Source: Tersicoccus phoenicis
GTDB taxonomy: Bacteria; Actinomycetota; Actinomycetes; Actinomycetales; Micrococcaceae
Assembly (NCBI RefSeq): GCF_001968835.1
Contig: NZ_MRDE01000081.1
Span: 1-64,000 of the forward strand
DNA: 64,000 nucleotides
Direction: 5' to 3'
Numbering within the stretch: the first letter of the stretch is position 1; each line of letters begins with the position of its first letter. This document shows, in pieces, positions 1 to 7,247 of the stretch. Both the position numbers and the translations under genes were made by a program. The notes beneath the pieces were generated by a model that ran no database searches, was not told where the DNA came from, and was given only the letters and a program-made list of their open reading frames with translations.

Positions 1-145
1 CCGCCGCGACCTGACCACCCAGCCCCAACGGGCGCGACCAACCGGACAGTGGAAAAGCCGGGCAGACCGGCAGCTACCCCACGCCTACCCACAGGCCAAC
101 GCCATCCACCACGCCGACCGACCTCAAGAAATCAACGCCGGTGGA

Positions 146-523
146 TCAAGGGTCAACCGTCCTCTCCAATTCGGCCCGTTGCCCGCCCAAGTGCATCAGG
201 GTCACCACGATCGGTTTACCCATGCGTGCGACGGCCTCCAGGGCCACGCGTAGATCCTGGCTGCGCACGGCGACCAGCACGACGTCGACTTCGAACGGTT
301 CGGCGATGTCCGCGACGGGGACCGGCACGATCCTCTCCTCCAGCCCGGGATACTCACACCGGTACCGCACGCCGTGGGCTTGGAGCTCGGCAAGCCGCTT
401 GCCCCGAGCCAGGAGAGTGACGTCGGCGCCTGCCTCGTGGAGCCGCGCGGCGTAGACCTGTCCGATCACACCTGCACCGAGCACGGCAATCTTCCGCTTC
501 TTGAATGTCATGCCTTCTGGCAT
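146..523 (-). pseudogene. Truncated ketopantoate reductase-like (ApbA/PanE) N-terminal fragment
   Basis: The 125-residue product starts with a clear NAD(P)-binding Rossmann fold (IAVLGAGVIGQVYAARL at about residues 12-28), followed by LLARGKRLAEL, as in the N-terminal half of 2-dehydropantoate 2-reductase family proteins. Family members are about 300 residues and need the C-terminal helical domain, which is absent here: the frame stops after ERTVDP. It is therefore a 5' fragment cut off near position 146, and the first 145 bases show nothing that completes it. ATG at 511 is an alternative start. Original substrate unknown; loss of function is inferred from the missing domain. Confidence 0.75.
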
Positions 524-599
524 CCCGCTTCATTGATTGCCTGTCACTCCCCGAGTTCCGCGACATGTCCCTCTCGCAGATCTCTCCCCGGGCTCATCG

Positions 600-605
600 T
601 AGACT
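600..605 (+). promoter_or_regulatory. -10 hexamer for a leaderless kinase-like gene
   Basis: TAGACT ends 6 bases before the ATG at 612. This spacing puts the transcript start at or next to the start codon, the leaderless arrangement common in Actinomycetota. No Shine-Dalgarno is visible. Inference from position only. Confidence 0.45.
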
Positions 606-611
606 GACGGC

Positions 612-1049
612 ATGCCTCGCATTCTCATCACCGGCATGTCCGGCGCTGGAAAGTCGACGCTGCTGGGCGAGCTTGCCCGGCGCGGGCATCACACCGTCGA
701 CACGGACGACGACGGCTGGAAGTTGCCCGGCAGCGTGTGGGACGAGCCACGAATGAGCAACCTGCTCGCTCAGCATGACGATGTGCTCGTTTCGGGAACC
801 GTCGAGAACCAAGGAAAGTTCTACGACCGGTTCGACCACGTCGTCCTGTTGAGCGCTCCGGTCGACGTCCTGATCGAACGTGTGGCGAGTCGGACGAACA
901 ACCCGTATGGACGCACCGAGGTCCAACAGGATGAGGTGCGCCAGTACGTGAGGGAGGTCGAGCCTTTGCTTCGGCGAGGCACAAGCATCGAGCTCGACGG
1001 ACGCCGCCCCGTCGCCGTTCTGGCTGATGCGATCGAGGCGCTCGGATAG
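612..1049 (+). CDS. P-loop nucleoside/adenylate kinase-like ATPase
   Basis: A 145-residue protein opening with MPRILITGMSGAGKST, a Walker A motif at residues 8-16, followed by a DTDDDGWKLPG segment like the substrate-binding part of small kinases and shikimate kinase-like proteins. A later VDVLIERVASRTNNPYGRT segment fits the lid region of an AAA/kinase fold. Length matches small P-loop phosphotransferases. The substrate cannot be read from sequence. The ATG is preceded by a -10 hexamer with no leader. It lies between a broken reductase and a cluster of toxin-antitoxin genes on the other strand. A possible role in nucleotide or antibiotic phosphorylation is a guess. Confidence 0.7.
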   Translation: MPRILITGMSGAGKSTLLGELARRGHHTVDTDDDGWKLPGSVWDEPRMSNLLAQHDDVLVSGTVENQGKFYDRFDHVVLLSAPVDVLIERVASRTNNPYGRTEVQQDEVRQYVREVEPLLRRGTSIELDGRRPVAVLADAIEALG

Positions 1050-1130
1050 CTTGACCCGTCAGGAGCCGGCCGCGATCACGTGGCTGTTACCCGGGGATCG
1101 GGCCGTCGACGTAGGCGACCGGAGGAAAGG

Positions 1131-1787
1131 TCACATCCGTTCCCCGCGCAGATCGTCGAGGGTGGAGGAATCGTGTGCGGTCTTGCGCTCGATGGCCAGA
1201 GCTGCCCGGTCGACCTCGGGCCGCGCCGGGCCAGCGACCCGCGATACGGTTTCGGACGCGTCCAGCGGCACGATCCGGCCAACGCGGGCGACCACATCGT
1301 CGGCGATCGCACCGGCGGGCATCGCCACGGCGTCGATCTCGAGGCGGTCGTCAGTCCACGGCGCGTACTCGGCACGACGCAGCTGGACGTCCTGCCAACT
1401 GGGCTCGGCGACATGAGTGAAGCCACGATCGCGGCCGAAGAGTCGTCGTCGGTGTTCCTCCAGGTCGGAGACGACGAGATGTACGAACCGAAGAACCGCG
1501 TCGGTGGCGCTCGCGGCATCACGCCACGTCTGCCTCGCCGCTTCGCTGTCGCTGACGGCGTCGACCACGACGTCGTGGCCGAGCTGCAGGTTCAACTCGG
1601 CCATCGCCCGTGTCGCCTCGTACGCGGCGACTCCGACGTGCCAGCCGTGAGGCAGGCCGCTGCCGAGGATCGACTCCTCGACGGCGTCGACCGACAGGTG
1701 AACGCCATTGAGCCGGACAGCCAGTTCCGAAGCAACACTCGTCTTCCCGACGCCCGGCAACCCGGCGATCACGATCAGCCGGCTCAC
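1131..1787 (-). CDS. AAA-family P-loop kinase-like ATPase
   Basis: The likely GTG start at 1787 gives VSRLIVIAGLPGVGKTSVA, with Walker A GLPGVGKT at about residues 8-15, and overlaps the stop of the upstream PIN toxin in a GTGA junction. The 218-residue protein resembles small AAA or zeta-toxin-like/chloramphenicol phosphotransferase-like kinases: HLSVDAVEESILG follows the P-loop, and DVVVDAVSDSEAARQTW marks a second strand and acidic residue. Longer in-frame upstream codons overlap the toxin gene and lack a better ribosome site. Co-transcription with the FitAB-type module is implied by the 4-base overlap. Substrate unknown; a link to toxin function is speculation. Confidence 0.7.
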   Translation of the reverse strand: MSRLIVIAGLPGVGKTSVASELAVRLNGVHLSVDAVEESILGSGLPHGWHVGVAAYEATRAMAELNLQLGHDVVVDAVSDSEAARQTWRDAASATDAVLRFVHLVVSDLEEHRRRLFGRDRGFTHVAEPSWQDVQLRRAEYAPWTDDRLEIDAVAMPAGAIADDVVARVGRIVPLDASETVSRVAGPARPEVDRAALAIERKTAHDSSTLDDLRGERM

Positions 1788-2206
1788 GACGCACTCCACG
1801 GGTCGACCAACGCGACGCCGGTGTGCGCGAAGTCCTTGACGTTCCGCGTCGCACAGGCGGCGCTGTGCACTCGACAAATCGCGGCGATCTGTGCGTCGGC
1901 AGTGCTGATCGGCAGCCCCGCCATCTCGCGCCCAACGAGGACATCCGCGTACTGCTCGGCGGCAGCGACGTCGAATGCCAGCACGGCGCCGTCGTCACGG
2001 TAGGGCTCCACCGCGGCCTCGATGCGTGCGGACAGTTCATTCCTGCGTCGACCGTCGGGGAGGCGACGCACGCCTGCCAGCAGCTCCGCAAGCGTCACGG
2101 CGGTGATCGCCACCTCTCCGGTGAGCGACTCGAGCCACGCGACGACCCGCGCATCTGGCTTCGTTCGGAAGATCTCCGAGATGAGGTCGGTATCGAGAAC
2201 GATCAC
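1784..2206 (-). CDS. PIN-domain toxin of VapC/FitB type
   Basis: A 140-residue PIN-domain ribonuclease. MIVLDTDLISEIF places the first catalytic Asp at residue 5; LAELLAGV gives the central Glu (ITAVTLAELLAG); and STADAQIAAICR followed by ATRNVKDF gives the distal Asp residues. FitB/VapC toxins cleave specific tRNAs or mRNAs and are held inactive by a cognate antitoxin. The start overlaps the antitoxin stop in an ATGA junction, so the pair is translationally coupled. Its own stop overlaps the start of the downstream kinase-like gene. All four catalytic positions look intact, so the toxin is probably active. RNA target unknown. Confidence 0.9.
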   Translation of the reverse strand: MIVLDTDLISEIFRTKPDARVVAWLESLTGEVAITAVTLAELLAGVRRLPDGRRRNELSARIEAAVEPYRDDGAVLAFDVAAAEQYADVLVGREMAGLPISTADAQIAAICRVHSAACATRNVKDFAHTGVALVDPWSAS

Positions 2207-2436
2207 TCGAATTCCACCGCCCGGGCGACGTCGTTCCGCTCCGGAAGCGAAAGATCGTCCAGACCCCCCGCATCCCGCGCGGCCTGCATGAGCGCCAGGC
2301 CGATGTGAGGCCTGCGCACAGCTTTCGTGAGGATATCCCGGGCTTCGGCCTCCATGGAGCGCCCGTGCAGTTTCGCCTGGGTGGCGAGCTGCTGTTTGAT
2401 CGACTCATTGAGCCCTCGGACGATGATGGACGTCAT
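2203..2436 (-). CDS. FitA-type ribbon-helix-helix antitoxin
   Basis: The 77-residue protein begins MTSIIVRGLNESIKQQLATQAKLHGRS, the N-terminal ribbon-helix-helix pattern of FitA antitoxins, with the typical SMEAEARDILTKAV continuation and a variable C-terminus that would bind the PIN toxin. It directly precedes the toxin with a 4-base overlap. A strong Shine-Dalgarno (AAGGAGTTGATC on the minus strand) precedes the ATG. A perfect 7-bp inverted repeat lies just upstream (2457-2474), the expected operator for autorepression by the antitoxin-toxin complex. Family assignment is from sequence; autoregulation is inferred. Confidence 0.88.
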   Translation of the reverse strand: MTSIIVRGLNESIKQQLATQAKLHGRSMEAEARDILTKAVRRPHIGLALMQAARDAGGLDDLSLPERNDVARAVEFE

Positions 2437-2456
2437 CGAGGATCAACTCCTTCGGT

Positions 2457-2474
2457 GCTATCACCAATGATAGC
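2457..2474 (-). promoter_or_regulatory. Inverted-repeat operator of the FitAB-type module
   Basis: GCTATCA-CCAA-TGATAGC is a perfect 7-bp inverted repeat with a 4-base centre, about 20 bases upstream of the antitoxin start. A TATCAT -10-like hexamer on the minus strand lies inside it. RHH antitoxins normally bind such repeats to shut off their own promoter. Confidence 0.6.
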
Positions 2475-2532
2475 CCCGGTGGCTCCGTCCGTCGTCGTCT
2501 CCCTTGGGGCCCGGCAGGAAATGCTTCAGCGC

Positions 2533-2946
2533 TCACGATGAGGGAGCGACGTACTCGTGTTGCAGGTCGGTAACCCTCGCGATGTGGTCGAAGTCGTGGT
2601 CCGCCGTCAGCACCGTCGCGTCGTTCGCGATCGCGTAGCCGGCGATGAGGATGTCCAGCGGGCCAGCCGCGCGCACCAGCCCGGCGTGCCACAGAGCGCT
2701 CTGGATATCCAGCACCAACGACTCGCCGGGCGCTCGCTCCAACGGGAACCCGAGCGAGATCTGCTCGCGATAGCGCGCATGCTCCTCCGTCGATCGGGCG
2801 CTGTGACAGAACTCGAGCACCTGCGGCGGGCAGGTGACGAACAGGTCCGCCGGTGCACTGACGATGGTCCGCAGGCGAGAGACCATGCCGGCATCACCGG
2901 AGATCGCCCTGGCCCACACCGAGTTGTCGACGAGGTAGTCGGTCAC
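2533..2946 (-). CDS. VapC-type PIN-domain toxin
   Basis: A 137-residue PIN protein. MTDYLVDNSVWARAI carries the first catalytic Asp at residue 7; PPQVLEFCHSA holds the central Glu; GPLDILIAGYAIAND and LTADHDFDHIA hold the distal acidic residues. The architecture and length match VapC endoribonucleases. It overlaps the upstream antitoxin stop by 4 bases (2943-2946). This is the second of four PIN modules lying head to tail on the minus strand. The catalytic set is complete; target RNA unknown. Confidence 0.9.
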   Translation of the reverse strand: MTDYLVDNSVWARAISGDAGMVSRLRTIVSAPADLFVTCPPQVLEFCHSARSTEEHARYREQISLGFPLERAPGESLVLDIQSALWHAGLVRAAGPLDILIAGYAIANDATVLTADHDFDHIARVTDLQHEYVAPSS

Positions 2947-3158
2947 GACGCCGAGTCGTCATACGAGAGGACCGGAGAACCCAGTTGGTCGGGGAGATCG
3001 GTCAGCGCCAGGATACCGTCGATCATCGCGCCCTTCTGCTTCGAGGCGATGAGCCGGCGCAGCGCGAGATCAAGAACAGCGCGATTGGATCTTTCACCCG
3101 TCAGTTCTCTGGCACGCTCGAGCAGGCGCGGGTCCAGGTCGACGCTGGTGACTGCCAT
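2943..3158 (-). CDS. VapB-type antitoxin
   Basis: The chosen ATG at 3158 gives a 71-residue protein starting MAVTSVDLDPRLLERARELTG, the arc/VapB (DUF2191-like) pattern, followed by SNRAVLDLALRRLIASKQK. AAGGAG sits at the right distance upstream (plus-strand 3165-3170). A frame 17 codons longer would run through the AT-rich promoter and is rejected. It would neutralise the downstream VapC and repress the operon. The acidic C-terminus (LSYDDSAS) fits a toxin-binding tail. Confidence 0.85.
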   Translation of the reverse strand: MAVTSVDLDPRLLERARELTGERSNRAVLDLALRRLIASKQKGAMIDGILALTDLPDQLGSPVLSYDDSAS

Positions 3159-3177
3159 GATCGACTCCTTCCGCGCG

Positions 3178-3198
3178 ATATATATGTAATTGTATAGG
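3178..3198 (-). promoter_or_regulatory. AT-rich promoter/operator of the vapBC module
   Basis: The stretch gatatatatgtaattgtata is conspicuously AT-rich in a GC-rich region, and its two ends (TATA...TATA) mirror each other. It ends about 20 bases upstream of the vapB start. It probably combines the -10 region and antitoxin binding site. No precise hexamers can be assigned. Confidence 0.45.
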
Positions 3199-3221
3199 CA
3201 AAGCGACACGACTTCCCCGTG

Positions 3222-3633
3222 CTACGCGAGAAGGTCGACGCGGACCCCGATCGCCTCGTACGTCGCACCAGCTCCCGCATCTCGGGTCGCCATCGTCAGG
3301 CCGTGCCCACTCGCAGCGGCACTCACGAGCCCGTCGTACATGGCCCCACCCGATATTCCTCGTTGCGCGAGGACGCGATGCATCGTCCTGGACTGCTCGT
3401 CATCGAGCCCCACGGCCTCGATGACGTTGGCGTCCATCAGGGTCACGGCGTCGGCCGGTGACACTCTGGCTTCACCCGGAAGGCGCGTCAGAACCGAGTA
3501 GGTCGCGGCGAGAGCGTGGCCGCCGAGCGTCAGCGAACGGTCCCGCGCCCACGCACTCATGCTCAACATGCGGCGAGCGTGCCGACACCAGCAGCGGCAC
3601 CGCGACGCTCGTATCCACCGCGACGAGGGTCAA
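3222..3633 (-). pseudogene. Frameshifted VapC-type PIN toxin
   Basis: Reading from TTG at 3633 gives LTLVAVDTSVAVPLLVSARSPHVE, a typical PIN N-terminus with its first catalytic Asp. The rest of the toxin (SAWARDRSLTLGGHAL, TRLPGEARVSPADA, GGAMYDGLVSAAA, TMATRDAGAGATYEAIG) lies in a frame offset by one base, with the switch falling around 3553-3566. The TTG overlaps the AbrB-type antitoxin stop (TTGA), so this was the toxin of that module. The two halves together have normal VapC length. Either the gene is inactivated, the assembly has an indel, or translation shifts frame; inactivation is the simplest reading. Confidence 0.8.
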
Positions 3634-3869
3634 CGGCGCGCCGAATCGATCAGGCCGAACATGTCGTCGTCGGTGACGACGGTACTGCTCACGGCGACCA
3701 ACCGGCCGTCGTCGTCCCGCTGCAGGCGCGCAGTTCTGCCGCCCGGCGTCACCTGCAGGCCCACCCCGTGGGCCGAGATGTCGACCTTCGATCCGGGCGT
3801 CAACCCGAGCGCATCCCGCAGGCTCTTGGGAAGCAGGACCCGGCCACCCGAATCAATCGTCACCTCCAT
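3630..3869 (-). CDS. AbrB/MazE (SpoVT)-type antitoxin
   Basis: The start at ATG 3869 gives a 79-residue protein MEVTIDSGGRVLLPKSLRDALGLTPGSKVDI, the swapped-hairpin AbrB DNA-binding fold, followed by a C-terminal tail (VVTDDDMFGLIDSARR) typical of antitoxins paired with PIN toxins. A frame extending 34 codons further upstream runs through the operator and lacks the family's start. A TGTAGC -10-like hexamer 8 bases upstream suggests a leaderless message. Its toxin gene, directly downstream with a TTGA overlap, is frameshifted, so this may be an orphan antitoxin. Confidence 0.85.
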   Translation of the reverse strand: MEVTIDSGGRVLLPKSLRDALGLTPGSKVDISAHGVGLQVTPGGRTARLQRDDDGRLVAVSSTVVTDDDMFGLIDSARR

Positions 3870-3892
3870 GGGACCCGCTACAACCGGATCCC
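3870..3892 (-). promoter_or_regulatory. Operator-like inverted repeat of the AbrB-type module
   Basis: GGGACCC and GGATCCC (6 of 7 bases complementary) flank GCTACAACC directly upstream of the antitoxin start. The -10-like TGTAGC on the minus strand lies between the arms. Position fits autorepression. Confidence 0.45.
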
Positions 3893-3906
3893 ATCTCGGT
3901 GGAGGC

Positions 3907-4317
3907 TCAGGACACCGTCGCTGCACCGGGTGCCACCACATCGAGCCCCGCTGCCCGAGCAGCTTCGGCAAGCCGGCGGTCGTAGGTCAGGATCGCATCG
4001 ACGTCGAGCCGCAACGCGGCCTCCAGGTGCAGGGCATCGAGCGCGCGCAGATATGGCATCGGCAGAAGCCCGGCCGACCGGAACGTCGCCCGGTCGAGGG
4101 CCGCCAGAGAGACCCCGTCGAGGATGCTGCTGACCTTCGACTGCTCGCGCCGCTCCCGCACAGCCATCCGCCGCAGCTCGGTCTCGAGCAGGTCGCTCGA
4201 AACGAGTTCGGCCGGAGTCCCGTCGAGCCATTCGATCAACGCTCTGGTCTCGGCCTGCTCGACCAGGAGCGCTCCGAACGCGGACGTGTCGACGTAGACG
4301 AGCGAGTCATCGCTCAC
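3907..4317 (-). CDS. VapC-type PIN-domain toxin (Phd-linked)
   Basis: A 136-residue PIN protein: LVYVDTSAFGALLV has the first catalytic Asp (about residue 9), SSDLLETELRRMA supplies the central Glu, and LRALDALHLEAAL and ILTYDRRLAEAA supply the distal Asp residues. It is the fourth PIN gene in the array and overlaps the upstream Phd/YefM-type antitoxin gene by 4 bases. Catalytic residues appear complete. Cellular role: stress-activated RNA cleavage, inferred from family. Confidence 0.9.
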   Translation of the reverse strand: MSDDSLVYVDTSAFGALLVEQAETRALIEWLDGTPAELVSSDLLETELRRMAVRERREQSKVSSILDGVSLAALDRATFRSAGLLPMPYLRALDALHLEAALRLDVDAILTYDRRLAEAARAAGLDVVAPGAATVS

Positions 4318-4595
4318 ACGCGATCCTCACGCAGCTCGTCGATGATCACCGTCATCGACCGGTCGTCCTCCGTTCGCTGGGGACTCAGTGAGGCCCAGCC
4401 GCCGACCCGCTTGGCCGGCCGCGCGATGGTCAGAGCCGGAGCCGGGGCATCGAGCGGAACGAGGCGACCGACCGGAACACCCCTGTTGGTCAGGACGAAG
4501 GAGCGCCCTTCGCTGACCTCACGGAGAACGCGCCCGGACTCATTGCGCAGCTCGCGCTGAGACAGGCTCTCGCCCTGAGGTTCTGTCCCTTTCAT
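4314..4595 (-). CDS. Phd/YefM-type antitoxin
   Basis: A 93-residue protein containing SQRELRNESGRVLREVSEGRS and FVLTNRGVPVGRLVPLD, the diagnostic N-terminal Phd/YefM dimer and DNA-binding fold. The C-terminal tail is basic then acidic and would contact the PIN toxin. It is translationally coupled to the toxin (4-base overlap). A perfect 7-bp inverted repeat overlaps the TACGAT -10-like hexamer immediately upstream, and the ATG follows the -10 by 6 bases, so the transcript is probably leaderless and autorepressed. Confidence 0.88.
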   Translation of the reverse strand: MKGTEPQGESLSQRELRNESGRVLREVSEGRSFVLTNRGVPVGRLVPLDAPAPALTIARPAKRVGGWASLSPQRTEDDRSMTVIIDELREDRV

Positions 4596-4603
4596 CCATT
4601 GAT

Positions 4604-4621
4604 CGTAGCATTCGTGCTACG
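4604..4621 (-). promoter_or_regulatory. Operator palindrome of the Phd-VapC module
   Basis: CGTAGCA-TTCG-TGCTACG, a perfect 7-bp inverted repeat with a 4-base centre, overlaps the -10-like TACGAT on the minus strand. It starts 9 bases from the antitoxin ATG. This is the strongest operator candidate of the four modules. Confidence 0.65.
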
Positions 4622-4706
4622 GCGTCCCGAGCCGCCCGACGGGTGTCCACGCGCCCGATACCGCGCTGGTCTGCACCCACATTGCCGTTTCGATCACACT
4701 GGAGTC

Positions 4707-5147
4707 ATGGACGATCTGCAGGTTCCCCCGGGTCCCGGGGTGCCGCACGGCCTGACGGTGTCCGGCTCCGACCTGGTCGAACGCTTCTCGCACGCGTCCG
4801 GTCCCGGCGGGCAAGGGGTGAACACGGCCGACTCGCGCGTGCAGCTGAGCCTCGATCTCGCGACGGCCGCGACGTTCGACGACGCCCTGCGCCGACGTCT
4901 CCTCACGGCGCTGTCGAGCCGGCTCTCCGGCACCGTCCTCACCGTCGAGTCCTCCGAACACCGCTCTCAGTACCGCAATCGCGCTGCGGCCCGCGACCGG
5001 CTCGCGTCGCTCCTGCGGGAGGGTGCGGCCCCGCCGATCCCTCGCCGTCCGACGTCGCCGACCCGCGGCTCCCGACGACGACGGGCCGAGGCGAAACGGC
5101 GACGGGCCGAGGTCAAGCAGTCCCGCAGGCGGCCCGGGACGGAGTGA
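4707..5147 (+). CDS. arfB: ArfB-type peptidyl-tRNA hydrolase (ribosome rescue factor)
   Basis: The 146-residue protein has the class I release-factor motif SGPGGQGVN with the catalytic GGQ at about residues 34-36, then ADSRVQLSLDL and SSEHRSQYRNRAAARDRL, and a very basic C-terminal tail rich in RRR and KRRRAE. That tail inserts into the empty mRNA channel of stalled ribosomes, and GGQ hydrolyses the peptidyl-tRNA. The length matches ArfB/YaeJ. ATG at 4707 is chosen over an in-frame ATG at 4599 because the longer form adds 36 residues without family similarity and runs through the Phd operator. It is divergent from the toxin-antitoxin cluster; functional linkage to toxin-induced stalling is only a suggestion. 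Confidence 0.88.
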   Translation: MDDLQVPPGPGVPHGLTVSGSDLVERFSHASGPGGQGVNTADSRVQLSLDLATAATFDDALRRRLLTALSSRLSGTVLTVESSEHRSQYRNRAAARDRLASLLREGAAPPIPRRPTSPTRGSRRRRAEAKRRRAEVKQSRRRPGTE

Positions 5148-5811
5148 GCGGGACGGTGTCGCGGCGCGGGAACGACCGGCAGGGTAGAGTCCGTCCCGCA
5201 CGTTCGCGGCCAGTTCCTCGATGATCGGGCGGCCCACCACCGGCAGCGACGGCCGGCGCGGCGGCTCGGTCGCCTGCTCCGTGGGCGTGGGCTTCTCCTC
5301 GGTCTCCGCGATTGAAGAGCCGTACCCGACACAGCATCCCGATATCCAGGACGTCGTTCGACAAGGTGAGACATGGCCCTGCACAGTGGCTCTGTGTCCC
5401 ATTTCTCAAGCTCGGCGCCGCGCTCACCGGACCCGACCGAGCGGTGCCCGCAGCTCGTCGGCCTCGACTGGGGGACCTGCTCCTGCCGCGCCTACTTGCT
5501 CGACGCCGGCGGCCAGGTCCTCGACCACCGCTGCACCGGCCGCGGTGTACTGACCATCACGACGGGGACGGCGGCGCGACGTACTGCCGGCCGACGTGGA
5601 GATGCCGCCGGTCGGCGGCGTCGACAGCTCGAACCTCGCCGACTGGGCGGGCGGCCGGCGCCGGAGGAGCCGGGATCGGCTCCTCGCCCTACCGGCCCGG
5701 GCGCAGCATCGACGACGTCGCCGCCGCGCCGCCGAGCTCGTGGCTGCCTGGCGATCCGCCACCTTCTGACACGGCCCGCGCCGGGGCAGAAACAGACCCG
5801 AAGGAGAACCC
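5148..5811. other. Decayed intergenic stretch before the galactonate dehydratase gene
   Basis: This 664-base stretch has no intact gene. It contains the kinase remnant listed separately (5454-5570), and on the minus strand near 5180-5260 a short reading RPIIEELAANVRDGLYPAG that resembles the beginning of a GntR-type regulator but cannot be extended. It looks like the eroded promoter-proximal part of a sugar-acid operon. The ribosome site for the next gene is at 5800-5808. Confidence 0.5.
5454..5570 (+). pseudogene. Remnant of 2-dehydro-3-deoxygalactonokinase (DgoK-like) N-terminus
   Basis: The reading LVGLDWGTCSCRAYLLDAG matches the first strand and phosphate-binding loop of DgoK-type sugar-acid kinases (I-G-L-D-W-G-T-S...RAYLL), followed by GQVLDHRCTGRGVL. 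After about 39 residues the similarity stops and the frame becomes arginine-rich non-protein-like sequence. DgoK phosphorylates KDGal, two steps from the dehydratase encoded just downstream, so the fragment fits a decayed dgo cluster. Identity rests on a short match. Confidence 0.6.
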
Positions 5812-6960
5812 ATGAAGATCACGTCGATGACGACGTACACCGTGCCCCCGCGCTGGCTTTTCCTCAAGATCGAGACCGATGAAAGCGTCACCGGCTGGGG
5901 CGAGCCCATCGTCGAGGGCCGGGCCGCGACCGTGGCCGCCGCCGTCGAGGAGCTGTCCGACTACCTGATCGGCGAGGATCCGCGGAACATCGAGGACCAC
6001 TGGACGATCATGTACCGCGCCGGCTTCTACCGTGGCGGTGCGGTCACCATGAGCGCCATCGCCAGCATCGACCAGGCACTCTGGGACATGAAGGGCAAAG
6101 CCCTCGGCGTGCCGGTCCACCAGCTGCTCGGCGGCAGGGTGCGCGAGCGCATCCGCGTCTATTCCTGGATCGGCGGCGACCGCCCGGCCGAGACCGCCGC
6201 CGCCGCGCGGGCCGCCGTCGACAGCGGTTTCAGTGCCGTGAAGATGAACGGCACCGAGGAGATGCAGTACGTCGACACCTGGGACAAGGTCGAACGCTGC
6301 CTGACGAACGTCCAGGCGGTGCGGGACGTCGTCGGGCCGGACATCGGCATCGGAGTGGACTTCCACGGCCGGGTGCACAAGCCGATGGCCAAGGTGCTGA
6401 TCCGTGAGCTCGAACCCCTCAAGCTGATGTTCATCGAGGAACCGGTGCTCTCCGAGCATGCCGGCTCCCTGCTGGACGTGATGCGGACCACCCCGACGCC
6501 GATCGCGCTCGGTGAGCGTCTTCTCTCCCGCTGGGAGTTCAAGGACATTCTCGCCACCGGGGCCGTTGACATCATCCAGCCGGACCCCTCGCACTGCGGC
6601 GGAATCACCGAGGCCCGCAAGATCGCCCACATGGCGGAGGCCTACGACGTCGCCCTGGCGCTGCACTGCCCGCTCGGGCCGATTGCACTGGCCACCTGCC
6701 TACAGATCGACGCCGGCTGCTACAACGCGTTCATCCAGGAACAGAGCCTGGGCATCCACTACAACGAGTCGAACGACCTGCTCGACTACATCACGCACCC
6801 GTCCGTGTTCGCCTACGAGGCCGGCATGGTCAGGATCCCGGACGGTCCGGGCCTGGGCATCGACGTGAACGAGGACTACGTGACCGAACGCGCCACGGTG
6901 GGCCATCGCTGGCGCAACCCGGTCTGGCGACACGCCGACGGCTCCTTCGCGGAATGGTGA
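5812..6960 (+). CDS. dgoD: D-galactonate dehydratase (enolase superfamily)
   Basis: At 382 residues this has exactly the length of E. coli DgoD and keeps its catalytic pattern at the same numbers: Asp183 and His185 (GVDFHG), Glu209 (FIEEP), Glu235 (LGERL) and His285 (LALHCPLG). These bind Mg and act as acid/base in dehydrating D-galactonate to 2-dehydro-3-deoxy-D-galactonate in the De Ley-Doudoroff route. A ribosome site GGAGAA precedes the ATG by 6 bases. The usual partners (kinase, aldolase, regulator, transporter) are not present intact next to it. The enzyme itself looks functional but may be an orphan. A related sugar-acid substrate cannot be excluded. Confidence 0.9.
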   Translation: MKITSMTTYTVPPRWLFLKIETDESVTGWGEPIVEGRAATVAAAVEELSDYLIGEDPRNIEDHWTIMYRAGFYRGGAVTMSAIASIDQALWDMKGKALGVPVHQLLGGRVRERIRVYSWIGGDRPAETAAAARAAVDSGFSAVKMNGTEEMQYVDTWDKVERCLTNVQAVRDVVGPDIGIGVDFHGRVHKPMAKVLIRELEPLKLMFIEEPVLSEHAGSLLDVMRTTPTPIALGERLLSRWEFKDILATGAVDIIQPDPSHCGGITEARKIAHMAEAYDVALALHCPLGPIALATCLQIDAGCYNAFIQEQSLGIHYNESNDLLDYITHPSVFAYEAGMVRIPDGPGLGIDVNEDYVTERATVGHRWRNPVWRHADGSFAEW

Positions 6961-7247
6961 AGACGGTGACGAGATCCCGAACACCCGTCTCACGGCGTCG
7001 ACCGCGACGCCGGCGGCTTCGCGGCGCTGATCGTGCTGCGGCTTCTGGTGGGCGGCTTCAAGGCCCCGCGTAACCACGTGAACCGTCGCTGTCCCACGGC
7101 GACGGCATGAGTGGTCAGGAGAGCCGCTCGAAGACCATGGTCGCCTGGATACGATCGCCACCGCCAAAGCCCTTGCGCCCCGACGCCGACGTCGAGATGG
7201 TCGCGAACAAGGCGCACGCACCGCATCCGGCGACGATGATCCGTCAG
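6961..7247. other. Non-coding/decayed stretch
   Basis: No intact gene is visible between the dehydratase gene and the dehydrogenase remnant. On the minus strand, 7121-7180 reads GFGGGDRIQATMVFERLS then stop, which looks like the tail of a lost protein, but the upstream part is missing. Nothing else recognised. Confidence 0.4.

Noticed and set aside
1-145. A coding end at the left edge
   Set aside because: Open frames exist here, but none has a recognisable protein signature.
5180-5260. GntR-type regulator start on the minus strand (RPIIEELAANVRDGLYPAG)
   Set aside because: The match is only about 20 residues and cannot be extended; too weak to list as a gene remnant.
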